From Paraclostridium hominis (GTDB lineage Bacteria; Bacillota; Clostridia; Peptostreptococcales; Peptostreptococcaceae): a stretch of 64,000 nucleotides of DNA. Location of the stretch: positions 496,001 to 560,000 of the forward strand of contig NZ_JACRWD010000001.1 in NCBI RefSeq assembly GCF_014306135.1, read 5' to 3'. The stretch's first letter is position 1, and the number at the start of each line of letters is the position of its first letter. The notes under the pieces were generated by a model that was given only the letters and a program-made list of their open reading frames with translations, searched no databases and had not been told where the DNA came from. The position numbers were made by a program, and so were the translations under genes. Positions 1 to 8,083 of this stretch are shown here, piece after piece.

Positions 1-113
1 TATGATACGCAATATTTAGTTAAATTATACTATAATAGATAGGAAATTATATCATTATGAAAAATATATAGTGAGAGATACAATGTTTGAAATTGGTGCA
101 CAGGAGGAAATAA

Positions 114-488
114 ATGAAAAATATTGCAATATACGTATGTGGGGAAGTTTCTAGAAAGTGTACTGCTAATGGATGCTTAAGAACTTTTAATTCAAGTGAA
201 GATTCTTTTGAAAGATATAAGGAAGATGGAAGTAAGTTAGTAGCTTTTAATACTTGTAATGGATGCGATAAAGATCCAGTAGGAAGCTTAGATGTAAAGA
301 TTGAAAAGCTTAAAAAAGCAGATGTTGAAGTGATGCATATATCAACTTGTATAAGAGGTAGATGTAGTCATTATGAAGAGTTTGCTAAAGAATTTGCTAA
401 ACACTTTGAGGTTATTGGATATACACATGGATCAAAAGAAGGAAAGAAAAATAATAATATAAATTACATAAAAAATATAGAGAACTAG
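114..488 (+). CDS. CGGC domain protein
   Basis: A 124-residue soluble protein that looks like the CGGC-domain family, small proteins thought to bind a metal through conserved cysteines. Visible cysteines are C9, C16 and C21 near the N-terminus, the pair in NTCNGC (about residues 47-52) and two in STCIRGRC (about 77-84). The start is supported by an AGGAGG ribosome binding site 6 bases upstream. The gene stands alone and ends in a strong hairpin terminator. The exact function is not known for the family; the family call is likely, the metal-binding role is inference. Confidence 0.75.
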   Translation: MKNIAIYVCGEVSRKCTANGCLRTFNSSEDSFERYKEDGSKLVAFNTCNGCDKDPVGSLDVKIEKLKKADVEVMHISTCIRGRCSHYEEFAKEFAKHFEVIGYTHGSKEGKKNNNINYIKNIEN

Positions 489-493
489 TTATT

Positions 494-524
494 AAGAGGG
501 TATAGTATTTTACTATGCCCTCTT
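494..524 (+). terminator. Intrinsic terminator of the CGGC gene
   Basis: Two 14-base arms (494-507 and 511-524) pair with one mismatch around a 3-base loop and run into a T-rich stretch. The hairpin resembles those near 24.0 and 36.8 kb. Confidence 0.85.
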
Positions 525-635
525 ATATATTTTAATATTTATCATATATAAAATTTTTAAGATTGATAATTTGAAAAATGTGGTAAATATATAAATAGGC
601 TAGAATTTAATAAAAGTAAAAAGGGGTGAACTTAA

Positions 636-1142
636 ATGAAGAAAATAGGGATAATTTTAACTTTAATATTATTAGTGATAAGCTTAGTAGGTTGTGAAAA
701 TAGTAAATCTAAAAAGGCAATAGAACAAGGTAAAATGGAAATGGCTAATAAAGAATATGATAAAGCCTTAGCTTCATTTAAAAGTGCATTAGACAAAGAA
801 AGTAGTAATGAAGAAGCAAAAAGATTAACAGCTTTAATAGACAATTATAAAAAAGCAAATGATGAATTTGAAAAAGGCAATATAGATGATGCTAATAAAA
901 TTATGAATCAAATAGACGAGGAAACTATAGAAGATTCTATGAAAAATGATATAGATAATTTAAAAGCTAAAATAAATCAACATGATAAAATAGATAAAGA
1001 AATAGTACATATAAAAGAGTTAATAAAAGAGAAAAAATATGATGAAGCAAAAAAATCAATAAAAGAGATAGATATAGATAAATTAAATAAAAAAGATAAA
1101 AATGAAATAAATGAGTTAAATGATACTATTGAGTTAGGATAG
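636..1142 (+). CDS. TPR-like lipoprotein
   Basis: A 168-residue lipoprotein. The N-terminus has a lysine pair, a hydrophobic stretch and the lipobox LVGC, so the mature protein should be anchored at cysteine 20 on the outer face of the membrane. The rest is highly charged and helical, with spaced Ala/Tyr positions (KEYDKALASFKSAL; KKYDEAKKSIKEID) that look like two tetratricopeptide-type helical pairs. A GGGGTGA ribosome binding site precedes the ATG. No enzymatic motif is seen and the role is unknown. It lies upstream of a second lipoprotein gene but 396 bases apart, so probably not in one operon. Confidence 0.75.
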   Translation: MKKIGIILTLILLVISLVGCENSKSKKAIEQGKMEMANKEYDKALASFKSALDKESSNEEAKRLTALIDNYKKANDEFEKGNIDDANKIMNQIDEETIEDSMKNDIDNLKAKINQHDKIDKEIVHIKELIKEKKYDEAKKSIKEIDIDKLNKKDKNEINELNDTIELG

Positions 1143-1538
1143 GTATAAAAATGCTAAGGTTATTTTGATTGATGACTTGTTTAAGGTAAGTGTTAGTAAA
1201 AGTGATGTTAATATTGTCTTTGAGATAGTGAATTTTAGGTATTTTAATAATTTACTTATTATTGTAAGTTATGAAAATTACAATAATATTTATAAATAAA
1301 TCCGTTAGATTTTCAGACTTCTGAATATAAAAAATTATTAAGTTCTAATAGATAGTAATCCTACTAGATTTTGTTGTATTAATTATTAGGGTGCTATATT
1401 TGTTGGGGTTTATATAGAAAACGTTTATTTAAATTGCGAAAAGTAACAAATAGAAAATATTATAATAATAACTGAATTAGGTGTATATAACACATTAAAT
1501 AAAAAGTAAAGCATAATAACTAAGAGGTGAGATAAAAA
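1143..1538. other. Gene-free interval with one perfect inverted repeat
   Basis: No coding frame is convincing here. The one clear element is a perfect 10-base inverted repeat at 1258-1267 and 1278-1287 with a 10-base loop. It lacks a good T tract, so it is a weak terminator or a protein site. The remainder is AT-rich and must contain the promoter of the next lipoprotein gene, which I could not place confidently. Confidence 0.4.
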
Positions 1539-2564
1539 ATGAAAAAGGTAATTATATCAATAGGTTTAATAATGGCACTAGTGCTAACTGGATGTGCTAA
1601 AGATGAAAAAAAACAGAGTAAAAAAGTTGCAACTGCAGCATATTGTAACAATTGTGGTAAAGAGTCAAAAGAAGAAACAAAGCTTTGCTCAAACTGTGGA
1701 AAAGAAGCAACGTGGTTAACTGAAAAACCTGAAATATCAAAGGATAAGAAGAAAGATATAGAGAAAAAAGATGAAAATAAAGATACAATCAAGGATATAG
1801 CTAAAAAAGATAAAAATAAAGATACAATCAAGGATATAGAGAAAAAAGATGAAAATAAAGATACAACCAAGGATATAGCTAAAAAAGATGAAAATAAAGA
1901 TACAATCAAGGATATAGCTAAAAAAGATAAAAATAAAGATACAATCAAGGATATAGAGAAAAAAGATGAAAATAAAGATACAACCAAGGATATAGCTAAA
2001 AAAGATGAAAATAAAGATACAATCAAGGATATAGCTAAAAAAGATAAAAATAAAGATACAATCAAGGATATAGAGAAAAAAGATGAAAATAAAGATACAA
2101 CCAAGGATATAGCTAAAAAAGATGAAAATAAAGATGCAACCAAGGATATAGCTAAAAAAGATAAAAATAAAGATACAACAAAGGATGTAGAAACAGTAAA
2201 ACATAGCTATAAGGATGAATATATAAATAAGCTTAACTCAACAGAAAAAGGAATGAGTGACTTAGATTATCTATATAAAAATGGTACAAATGGAGAGTTG
2301 GTAGAAGCAGAATATACAAGATTAAAGAGATGGGATAATATGTTAAATGAGATTTATAGTTTATTGAAGACTCAACTTACAGAAAGTGAAATGAATGAGC
2401 TAAAAAGTAAACAACGTAGTTGGATAGAATATAGAGATAAAACAGCAGAAAATGAAGCAAGTGAAAATAGAGGAGGTTCATTGTATTATGTAGTTTATAA
2501 TGGTTCATTAGCTAGACTTACGAAAGAAAGATGTTATGAATTGGTTAATACATATATGAAGTAA
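1539..2564 (+). CDS. Repeat-rich lipoprotein with zinc ribbon and LprI-like domain
   Basis: A 341-residue surface lipoprotein in three parts. A lipobox (LTGC, cysteine 19) is followed by a zinc ribbon at about residues 35-55 with two CxxC knuckles (CNNC and CSNC). Residues 72-214 are eleven tandem 13-residue units of the form KDIAKKDENKDTI, almost all charged. The C-terminal 110 residues (from about 230) resemble the lysozyme-inhibitor LprI/DUF1311 fold, including KSKQRSWIEYRD. The middle is probably an extended linker that projects the C-terminal domain from the membrane. The start is supported by AGAGGTGA. Repeat number may vary between strains. The LprI match is by motif, and lysozyme inhibition is not shown. 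Confidence 0.75.
   Translation: MKKVIISIGLIMALVLTGCAKDEKKQSKKVATAAYCNNCGKESKEETKLCSNCGKEATWLTEKPEISKDKKKDIEKKDENKDTIKDIAKKDKNKDTIKDIEKKDENKDTTKDIAKKDENKDTIKDIAKKDKNKDTIKDIEKKDENKDTTKDIAKKDENKDTIKDIAKKDKNKDTIKDIEKKDENKDTTKDIAKKDENKDATKDIAKKDKNKDTTKDVETVKHSYKDEYINKLNSTEKGMSDLDYLYKNGTNGELVEAEYTRLKRWDNMLNEIYSLLKTQLTESEMNELKSKQRSWIEYRDKTAENEASENRGGSLYYVVYNGSLARLTKERCYELVNTYMK
1752..2180 (+). repeat. Coding minisatellite, 11 units of 39 bp
   Basis: Eleven consecutive 39-bp units lie inside the lipoprotein gene. Units alternate between three variants (IEKKDEN, IAKKDEN, IAKKDKN), giving a higher-order period of 117 bp repeated about three times with near identity at the DNA level. Such recent higher-order copies suggest expansion by slippage or unequal exchange. 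All units keep the reading frame. Confidence 0.95.
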
Positions 2565-2700
2565 AAATAATGCTTCGTAAAGTAATATATTTAAATTGTT
2601 ACAGTATAAAGTATAAATAAAAATTATTCTCTATAGAGGAAGTTATGGAGAATCGTATCATAAATAACGGAGTTTAGTGAGATATAGCTTTTAATTAAAA

Positions 2701-2750
2701 AAATAACCCCCTTAAAATTGACAAGCCTATCAATTCTAAGGGGGTTATTT
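2701..2750. terminator. Bidirectional intrinsic terminator
   Basis: A 19-base-pair near-perfect inverted repeat with AACCCCC and GGGGGTT at the core has A and T tracts on both sides. It ends the minus-strand ABC-F gene and can also stop transcription from the plus-strand lipoprotein gene. Confidence 0.9.
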
Positions 2751-2752
2751 AT

Positions 2753-4492
2753 TTAAAGTAATTTAATTAACTCTTCTAACTTTGTAGATAAAGTTTTTGC
2801 ACGTTCAAAATCAGTATCCTTTAAAGCAGAAGCTATTTCCATCTCAACTGACTTTTTCTTTTCTTCAATTTGCAGATAATCTTTGTCAAAATGATTAGCA
2901 TAAATCATCTTTCTAAATTTACGCATGCTCATTTTTCTAACTGTCTTATCTTCAATAAGTAAAACATAATCCGCACAGTTAACTATAAAATGATAATCAT
3001 GAGAAATCATTAAAATAGCACCTTTGTAATTAGCTATGGCTTTTTCTAGAGCCATTTGAGAATAAATATCTAAGTGGCTTGTAGGTTCATCCATTAGTAA
3101 CATATTTGCTTTACTAGCAGAAACCTTCGCCAATTGAAGTATATTTTTTTCTCCACCAGATAAAGATTCAATCTTTTGTGTAAGTATATCTGAATCAAAA
3201 CCATATCTTGAAACATATTTTCTAATTTCACCATAAGTCTCAAATCCAACATCATAGAACTCTTGAAGTATTGTATTAGACTCATTTACTACCTCACTTT
3301 GCATTTGTGATAAGTAAGCTAGCTTAATGTTTTCATTTATTTTAATAGATTCATTATTATTTTTAAATATTTCTTTTAATAAAGTAGTTTTTCCTACACC
3401 GTTTGTACCAACAATAGCTACTTTATCAGTAGATTTTATCTCGAAGTTAACATTTTCTAAAAGAACTTCATCAAATGATATAGAAAAATCACAAGCTTCT
3501 AGGGCAATAGTTTCTTCAATTTCATTATTTGTCTCTAAATTGATATATGGTTGTTTAATATCTACAAATGGTGCTTTAATTCTTTTGGCTTCTAATCTTT
3601 CTTGGATTTTAACTCTAGCTTTTAGAGCTCTACCTCTAGAAGCTTCAGCATTATAGGTTGCTTTTTCTCTTAATATTTCGATTAAAGCTTCATTTCTTGC
3701 AATTTCTTCTTCATCAGCAATAGCCATTTCTTGTAACTCGATTTTAGTTTGAAGAAGAGAGAAGTTGTAATCAATATATCTGCCATCAAATTCTTGTAGC
3801 TCTGTATTTTCAAGATGGATAATTTTATTAAAACAATGATTTAATAAATATCTGTTGTGTGTAATAACTAAAAGTGTTTTCTTATGAGAATTAATTAAAT
3901 CTTTAAGAGCGTTAAGATTCTCAAAATCTAAGAACACATCTGGCTCATCCATAATCATTAAATCTGGGTTATTAAGCATTTCTTTAATAACTTGAATAAG
4001 TTTAAATTCTCCACCACTAAGTTCAGATATCATTTTATCTTTATGCTTAGTTAAATTTGCAAGATTTAGTTTCTTATTAATGTTGCTTTCATAATCATCA
4101 CCATCAATTGCATCAAATGCATCTAAAGCTTCTTGGTACTTTTCTAGTAAAGTATCAATATCAGAAGAGTTTTCCATTTCACTGCAAATAGATGCTATTT
4201 CATCTTGTAGCTTGATAAACTCTTGTGCTATATATTCAAAAACTGTAGTTTCTTTTAGTTTGTCTAGTTGTGAGAACTGACTTACATATCCAATTCTTAA
4301 ATTTGGATTCATTTCTAATTTACCATCAAATACATATTTTTCGGGATCCATTATTATATCTATAAGTGTGCTTTTTCCGCTACCACTTGCTCCTATAAAA
4401 GCACAATGTTGCCCCTCTTCTAATGTAAATGAAACCTTATTATATAGGTCTTTTTGTGGAAGCGAGTAGGACAAGTTGTCAATTTTTATCAT
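2753..4492 (-). CDS. ABC-F family ATPase, possible ribosome-protection protein
   Basis: A 579-residue protein with two ABC ATPase cassettes and no membrane segments, the layout of ABC-F translation factors and antibiotic-resistance proteins. Cassette 1 has Walker A GASGSGKST and signature LSGGE; cassette 2 has GTNGVGKTT, LSGGE and Walker B LLMDEP. Both Walker B motifs end in DEP. An inter-domain linker (about residues 245-320) and a charged C-terminal helical tail are present. I chose the second ATG because AGAGAGG sits just upstream of it and overlaps the first. The gene stands alone, ends in a strong terminator, and is preceded by a possible short leader ORF and hairpin. This resembles inducible resistance ABC-F genes such as vmlR or clostridial cplR. 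Drug resistance is inference, and a housekeeping role is possible. Confidence 0.85.
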   Translation of the reverse strand: MIKIDNLSYSLPQKDLYNKVSFTLEEGQHCAFIGASGSGKSTLIDIIMDPEKYVFDGKLEMNPNLRIGYVSQFSQLDKLKETTVFEYIAQEFIKLQDEIASICSEMENSSDIDTLLEKYQEALDAFDAIDGDDYESNINKKLNLANLTKHKDKMISELSGGEFKLIQVIKEMLNNPDLMIMDEPDVFLDFENLNALKDLINSHKKTLLVITHNRYLLNHCFNKIIHLENTELQEFDGRYIDYNFSLLQTKIELQEMAIADEEEIARNEALIEILREKATYNAEASRGRALKARVKIQERLEAKRIKAPFVDIKQPYINLETNNEIEETIALEACDFSISFDEVLLENVNFEIKSTDKVAIVGTNGVGKTTLLKEIFKNNNESIKINENIKLAYLSQMQSEVVNESNTILQEFYDVGFETYGEIRKYVSRYGFDSDILTQKIESLSGGEKNILQLAKVSASKANMLLMDEPTSHLDIYSQMALEKAIANYKGAILMISHDYHFIVNCADYVLLIEDKTVRKMSMRKFRKMIYANHFDKDYLQIEEKKKSVEMEIASALKDTDFERAKTLSTKLEELIKLL

Positions 4493-4600
4493 ATAATTAC
4501 CTCTCTTTATCATTTAAAAAAATTCGTTTTGCTTAAGCTACGTGTCTGTAAATTACTTCACGTCGCCAACGACCTAAAGGTCTGATTCTTAATAAGATAT

Positions 4601-4627
4601 AAAAAGAGCCTATAAAAATAAGCTCTT
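4601..4627 (-). terminator. Attenuator hairpin in the ABC-F leader
   Basis: On the minus strand an 11-base-pair hairpin (AAAGAGC with GCTCTTT as its base, one G-T pair, 4-base T loop) is followed by a short T run. It lies within the leader, about 110 bases upstream of the ABC-F start and directly after the short ORF. This is the position expected for a transcription attenuator. Confidence 0.6.
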
Positions 4628-4680
4628 TAATATATAATCAATCTCAATTTTATAATTGATAGTATATACAGTAACGACAT
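4627..4680 (-). CDS. Possible 17-residue leader peptide of the ABC-F gene
   Basis: An ATG-initiated ORF begins about 20 bases downstream of the predicted -10 box and encodes MSLLYILSIIKLRLIIY. Its stop codon abuts the attenuator hairpin, so a ribosome stalled near the end would disrupt that hairpin. The ribosome binding site is poor (an A-rich AAGAAA stretch), so translation is uncertain. The geometry, not homology, is the evidence. Confidence 0.45.
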   Translation of the reverse strand: MSLLYILSIIKLRLIIY

Positions 4681-4699
4681 TTTTTTAATTTCTTTTGAT

Positions 4700-4728
4700 A
4701 GCATAACATTTTTTAAGGCTAATTTCAA
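4700..4728 (-). promoter_or_regulatory. Promoter of the ABC-F gene
   Basis: On the minus strand, TTGAAA (4728-4723), a 17-base spacer and TATGCT (4705-4700) form a good vegetative promoter. Transcription would start near 4693 and give a leader of about 200 bases. Confidence 0.6.
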
Positions 4729-4855
4729 TTATTTAAAATTGGATTTTTTCTTATAAAATCTCAATAATAAAACATTATAAATTGTATCAGTTTAAAATTT
4801 ATAATATAATTTAAAAGACAGTTATTTTTAAATCAAGAAAGAGGGAATGGGGTTT

Positions 4856-6067
4856 ATGGCTATTTGTTGCAGGGATTTATTTCAACTTAAAAATTTTTCA
4901 AAAGCAAAATTACTGGCTGGGGAAAAGGGATTAAACCGTGAAATTTCTTGGCCTTACGTAAGAACTACAGAGTCTATTTCACAGTGGCTTTATGGTGAAG
5001 AGTTGATATTTGTTATTTACACAGATATAAGACAAGATGATGATAGTTTTTTATCATTAATAGAAGAATGTATTCATAAAAAGCTTTCTGGAATTGTAAT
5101 TTTAATTGATGACAAAGATATAGACAGTATACCTAAGAATGTAATAGATAAGGCAAATGAAGAGGATTTTCCTGTAATTGTAATGCCTTGGAATATTAAA
5201 TTAATAGATATTACACAAGAAATCTTATTTAAATTAGAACAAAAGCAAGAAGAAAAAAAGAATGCAAAGCGTTTTTTAGAATCAATTATATTTTCTCAAG
5301 ATCATCTACAAGAAGATATACATGCTTTAGCAGAATTTTATAATATAAAATTAAGGCCTTTTCACTATGTATGTATATTTAAAATGCAAAAGCCATCCAA
5401 TGTTTCCTATGATTTAGAACAAATTAACAAACATATAATTCATTCATTAGAAGAAGCAATAAATACAGAAAATCAAACTTTAATTCCTATGGAATACGCA
5501 AATAACTTAATGTTTTTAATATTTACCAATGATTATAATGAAGGTGAAAAATCAATAGAAGCAGTAGAAGCTGTTTTTAACCTTGTAAGTTCTAAATATC
5601 CAGAAGTTGAAAATAGCTTAAGCTTTAGTCGTATAAGACAGTCAAATTCTGATATAAAAATAAGTTATAAAGAAGCTTTTAAAGCTTTATCTATGATTGA
5701 TATATACCATAAGGACTTAAAAATTATTAAGTATAAGGAATTAGGAATTATTAGGTGGTTAGTAGAACTTTCTGATATTAAAGAAATTCAAAGGTATTGT
5801 TATGAAAACTTGGGTCCTATTTTAGAATATGATAAAAATCATGGAATGGATTTAATGGGAACTTTAAAATGTTATTTCCAAAATAATAGACATTTATTAA
5901 AGACTTCTCAAGAACTTTTTATACATAGAAATACATTGATTTATAGATTATCAACAATCAAGGAACTTTTGAACATAGATTTAGATGATGCAATGATAGA
6001 TTTAGAACTTTTTAATAGTATATTAATTTATGAATTTATTAATCTTAAAAATAAAAAATCCCTATAA
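4856..6067 (+). CDS. PucR family transcriptional regulator
   Basis: A 403-residue regulator. The N-terminal half matches the PucR purine-catabolism regulator sensing domain. The C-terminus carries the PucR-type helix-turn-helix (about residues 345-395: LLKTSQELFIHRNTLIYRL). A central GGDEF-like CdaR-type region lies between. I prefer the ATG at 4856, because AAAGAGGG is 10 bases upstream of it but only one base from an ATG at 4847. It is transcribed toward the DMT permease gene and sits beside a creatininase and a CodA-like deaminase. It therefore probably controls that nitrogen-compound locus, but the sequence does not show its ligand. Confidence 0.85.
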   Translation: MAICCRDLFQLKNFSKAKLLAGEKGLNREISWPYVRTTESISQWLYGEELIFVIYTDIRQDDDSFLSLIEECIHKKLSGIVILIDDKDIDSIPKNVIDKANEEDFPVIVMPWNIKLIDITQEILFKLEQKQEEKKNAKRFLESIIFSQDHLQEDIHALAEFYNIKLRPFHYVCIFKMQKPSNVSYDLEQINKHIIHSLEEAINTENQTLIPMEYANNLMFLIFTNDYNEGEKSIEAVEAVFNLVSSKYPEVENSLSFSRIRQSNSDIKISYKEAFKALSMIDIYHKDLKIIKYKELGIIRWLVELSDIKEIQRYCYENLGPILEYDKNHGMDLMGTLKCYFQNNRHLLKTSQELFIHRNTLIYRLSTIKELLNIDLDDAMIDLELFNSILIYEFINLKNKKSL

Positions 6068-6085
6068 ATACATAGGGATTTTTTA
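6053..6085. terminator. Bidirectional terminator between pucR-like and permease genes
   Basis: A 12-base-pair inverted repeat (TCCCTA with TAGGGA plus flanking A and T runs) overlaps the end of the regulator gene. It serves both convergent genes. Confidence 0.85.
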
Positions 6086-6088
6086 TTT

Positions 6089-7018
6089 TTAAACTTCTAA
6101 TTCTATATTAGGTTCTGGTGGGTCATCTTTTGTATTTTCTTTTGCAAAAGATAATATTAATACTCCTGCAAAAATTAATATGCAGGCAATAATTTTTAGA
6201 GGTGTTACTTTTTCACCTAATAATAACACTCCAAATATTACACTTGTTATAGGTTCAAAAGTACTTATAACAGCTGCCTCACTTGCTCCAATATATTTTA
6301 TACCAACTTGTAACAGTGATAGGGCAACAACTGTACATAAAAATGCAAATACTGAAGATATAATCCATGATTTAGTTGTAAGAGAAGATAAAACAAGTTC
6401 ATTGGTAGAAATACCATAGAAAAACATACCTATACTTGAAGCGATTGCTACATAGAATGTTATTTTAAATGGAGATTCACCTTTTAGACCACTTTTATCC
6501 ATAAATATAATATAGAATGCATAAAATGCTCCTGAAGCTACTGCTAAAATTAATCCAAGCAATGTAGATGAACTAAAAGAAGCAGAATTTAATGATTGAA
6601 TAAAGAAACATCCTATACCACACATAGCTATAACTAATGCTATAATCTTTTGTTTGCTTAGTTTTTCATTAAAGAATAGTACACATCCAAGTGTTACAAA
6701 TACAGGGTAAGTAAAGTGAATTGGAGTAACTATTCCTACATCCACATGAGCAAAAGCTATATTTAGCATTAATGTTGTTATTGCATTTCCTACAAATCCT
6801 AATATGATTAAGTTTTTAAGTTGACTTTTTGTTACTTTTAAATCAATTTTTAAAAATAAAACTATTAGTAATAAAAAGGGTAAACTTAAAAAGTTTCTTA
6901 AAAAAGTTAATGTTACAGGATTACTTCCTCCAGCACCATAGGTCATAGGGCCTAATGTAAAGGCAAAACCAAAGGTAATAGAGGATAGCATTGTTAGTAC
7001 TATTCCTTTTAATTTCAT
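6089..7018 (-). CDS. EamA/DMT family permease
   Basis: A 309-residue integral membrane protein with about ten hydrophobic segments arranged as two five-helix halves, each with an EamA-type ending (for example STFEPITSVIFGVLLLGE). DMT permeases carry small metabolites in or out of the cell. It follows the creatininase gene after 27 bases on the same strand, so the two are likely co-transcribed. It may move creatinine or a breakdown product, but the substrate is inference. Confidence 0.85.
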   Translation of the reverse strand: MKLKGIVLTMLSSITFGFAFTLGPMTYGAGGSNPVTLTFLRNFLSLPFLLLIVLFLKIDLKVTKSQLKNLIILGFVGNAITTLMLNIAFAHVDVGIVTPIHFTYPVFVTLGCVLFFNEKLSKQKIIALVIAMCGIGCFFIQSLNSASFSSSTLLGLILAVASGAFYAFYIIFMDKSGLKGESPFKITFYVAIASSIGMFFYGISTNELVLSSLTTKSWIISSVFAFLCTVVALSLLQVGIKYIGASEAAVISTFEPITSVIFGVLLLGEKVTPLKIIACILIFAGVLILSFAKENTKDDPPEPNIELEV

Positions 7019-7045
7019 AAATGTACCTATCTCTTTCTAAATGAT

Positions 7046-7801
7046 TTACTTAAATGCCTCTTCAACTATTTTTACGATATTTGGAACAACGTCATCTACA
7101 ATTATTTTACCTCTTTGAGCTGAAGATGATTTAGCTGATGCAAGTATTCCAGTTTCAGGAACGATATCTTTTTGTATAGGATATCTAAAGTAAGTTGCTG
7201 GAGTAGCATTTTCTGTATCTAATATTTTGTCCTCTCTAACAAGTTCTGGTGCAAAATACATCATTAATGATGTTTCTGTAACAGCAGCATGTTCTAGAGC
7301 CCATCCTGGGAATGGGACTTCATCAAATACTTTATCGATTACATCAGGTGACATTGGATCCCACCAGTTAGTAAGAAGAAGTTTTACTTTATCTCCATAT
7401 TTTGCAGAACATAAGTCCATAGCTTCCACAATAAATGCTTCATTTTCAAAGTGAGCACTTAATATAAATATTTTTGTAAATCCATCACGAACAAACTCAT
7501 CAATTATATCCATTACTAAAGCTTGTAATGTAGCTCCGTTTAAATCAATAGTTCCTGGGAATAATGGGCCTCCACCACTTAATGGTTTTGATTTATATCC
7601 ATATGAAAGAGTTGGAGCAACTACACCATTAATTTTTTCAGCTATACGATAAGCAAACTCCTCTGCTAATACAGCATCTACACAAGTAGGTAGATGAGGA
7701 CCATGTTGCTCTGTAGCACCTATTGGTAATATAATTACATCATCTTTTTTCTTAGCAAATTCTTGCCATGTCATGTTTCTCATTTTAAATTTTTCGTACA
7801 T
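7046..7801 (-). CDS. Creatininase (creatinine amidohydrolase) family enzyme
   Basis: A 251-residue enzyme of the creatininase family, which opens the creatinine ring to creatine using two metal ions. Motifs follow Pseudomonas creatininase closely: PIGATEQHGPH (metal ligands E31, H33), D42, SYGYKSKPLSGGG, FPGT, SAHFEN (H117, E119), two tryptophans in NWWDP and PGWALEH that correspond to its active-site tryptophans, and ILASAKSSS. I place the start at the ATG after AAGGGGGACG; a longer in-frame version upstream has no such site. It is divergent from the CodA-like deaminase gene and co-oriented with a permease. Related family members act on other cyclic amides, so creatinine is likely but unproven. 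Confidence 0.8.
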   Translation of the reverse strand: MYEKFKMRNMTWQEFAKKKDDVIILPIGATEQHGPHLPTCVDAVLAEEFAYRIAEKINGVVAPTLSYGYKSKPLSGGGPLFPGTIDLNGATLQALVMDIIDEFVRDGFTKIFILSAHFENEAFIVEAMDLCSAKYGDKVKLLLTNWWDPMSPDVIDKVFDEVPFPGWALEHAAVTETSLMMYFAPELVREDKILDTENATPATYFRYPIQKDIVPETGILASAKSSSAQRGKIIVDDVVPNIVKIVEEAFK

Positions 7802-8083
7802 AATAACGTCCCCCTTTTTAGTTGAAAAGTTTTTATTAAGGCTTTTATACAATGAACTTTTTTTATTTTCGAGAAGCTTCATTGCACTATTAGTATATAC
7901 TCAGGAAATATTATAATACAATGTGCAAAAAATACAAATAAATATATAAAAATATGGTCTTTATGTGCACAGTCATATTAAAAGATTATTGGATGATTAG
8001 TACAATGACTAGTGTATATTTTCATGTTAGACTTTGGATGTAACTAAGAAAATATTAAAAATAATAGGAGGGAGATTATTAAA
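7802..8083. promoter_or_regulatory. Divergent promoter region of the creatininase and deaminase genes
   Basis: This 282-base interval must hold both divergent promoters. Two TGTGCA elements occur at about 7921 and 7964, the second as the palindrome TGTGCACA, and could be regulator sites. I could not define either promoter. A GGAGGG ribosome binding site for the deaminase gene is clear near 8068. Confidence 0.4.

Noticed and set aside
1752..2180. CRISPR array
   Set aside because: Units are contiguous, coding and have no unique spacers; they are tandem protein repeats.
1520..2204. Long open frames on the minus strand across the lipoprotein repeat array
   Set aside because: They are antisense shadows of the 39-bp repeats, which keep all frames open because of their period and composition; they lack start signals.
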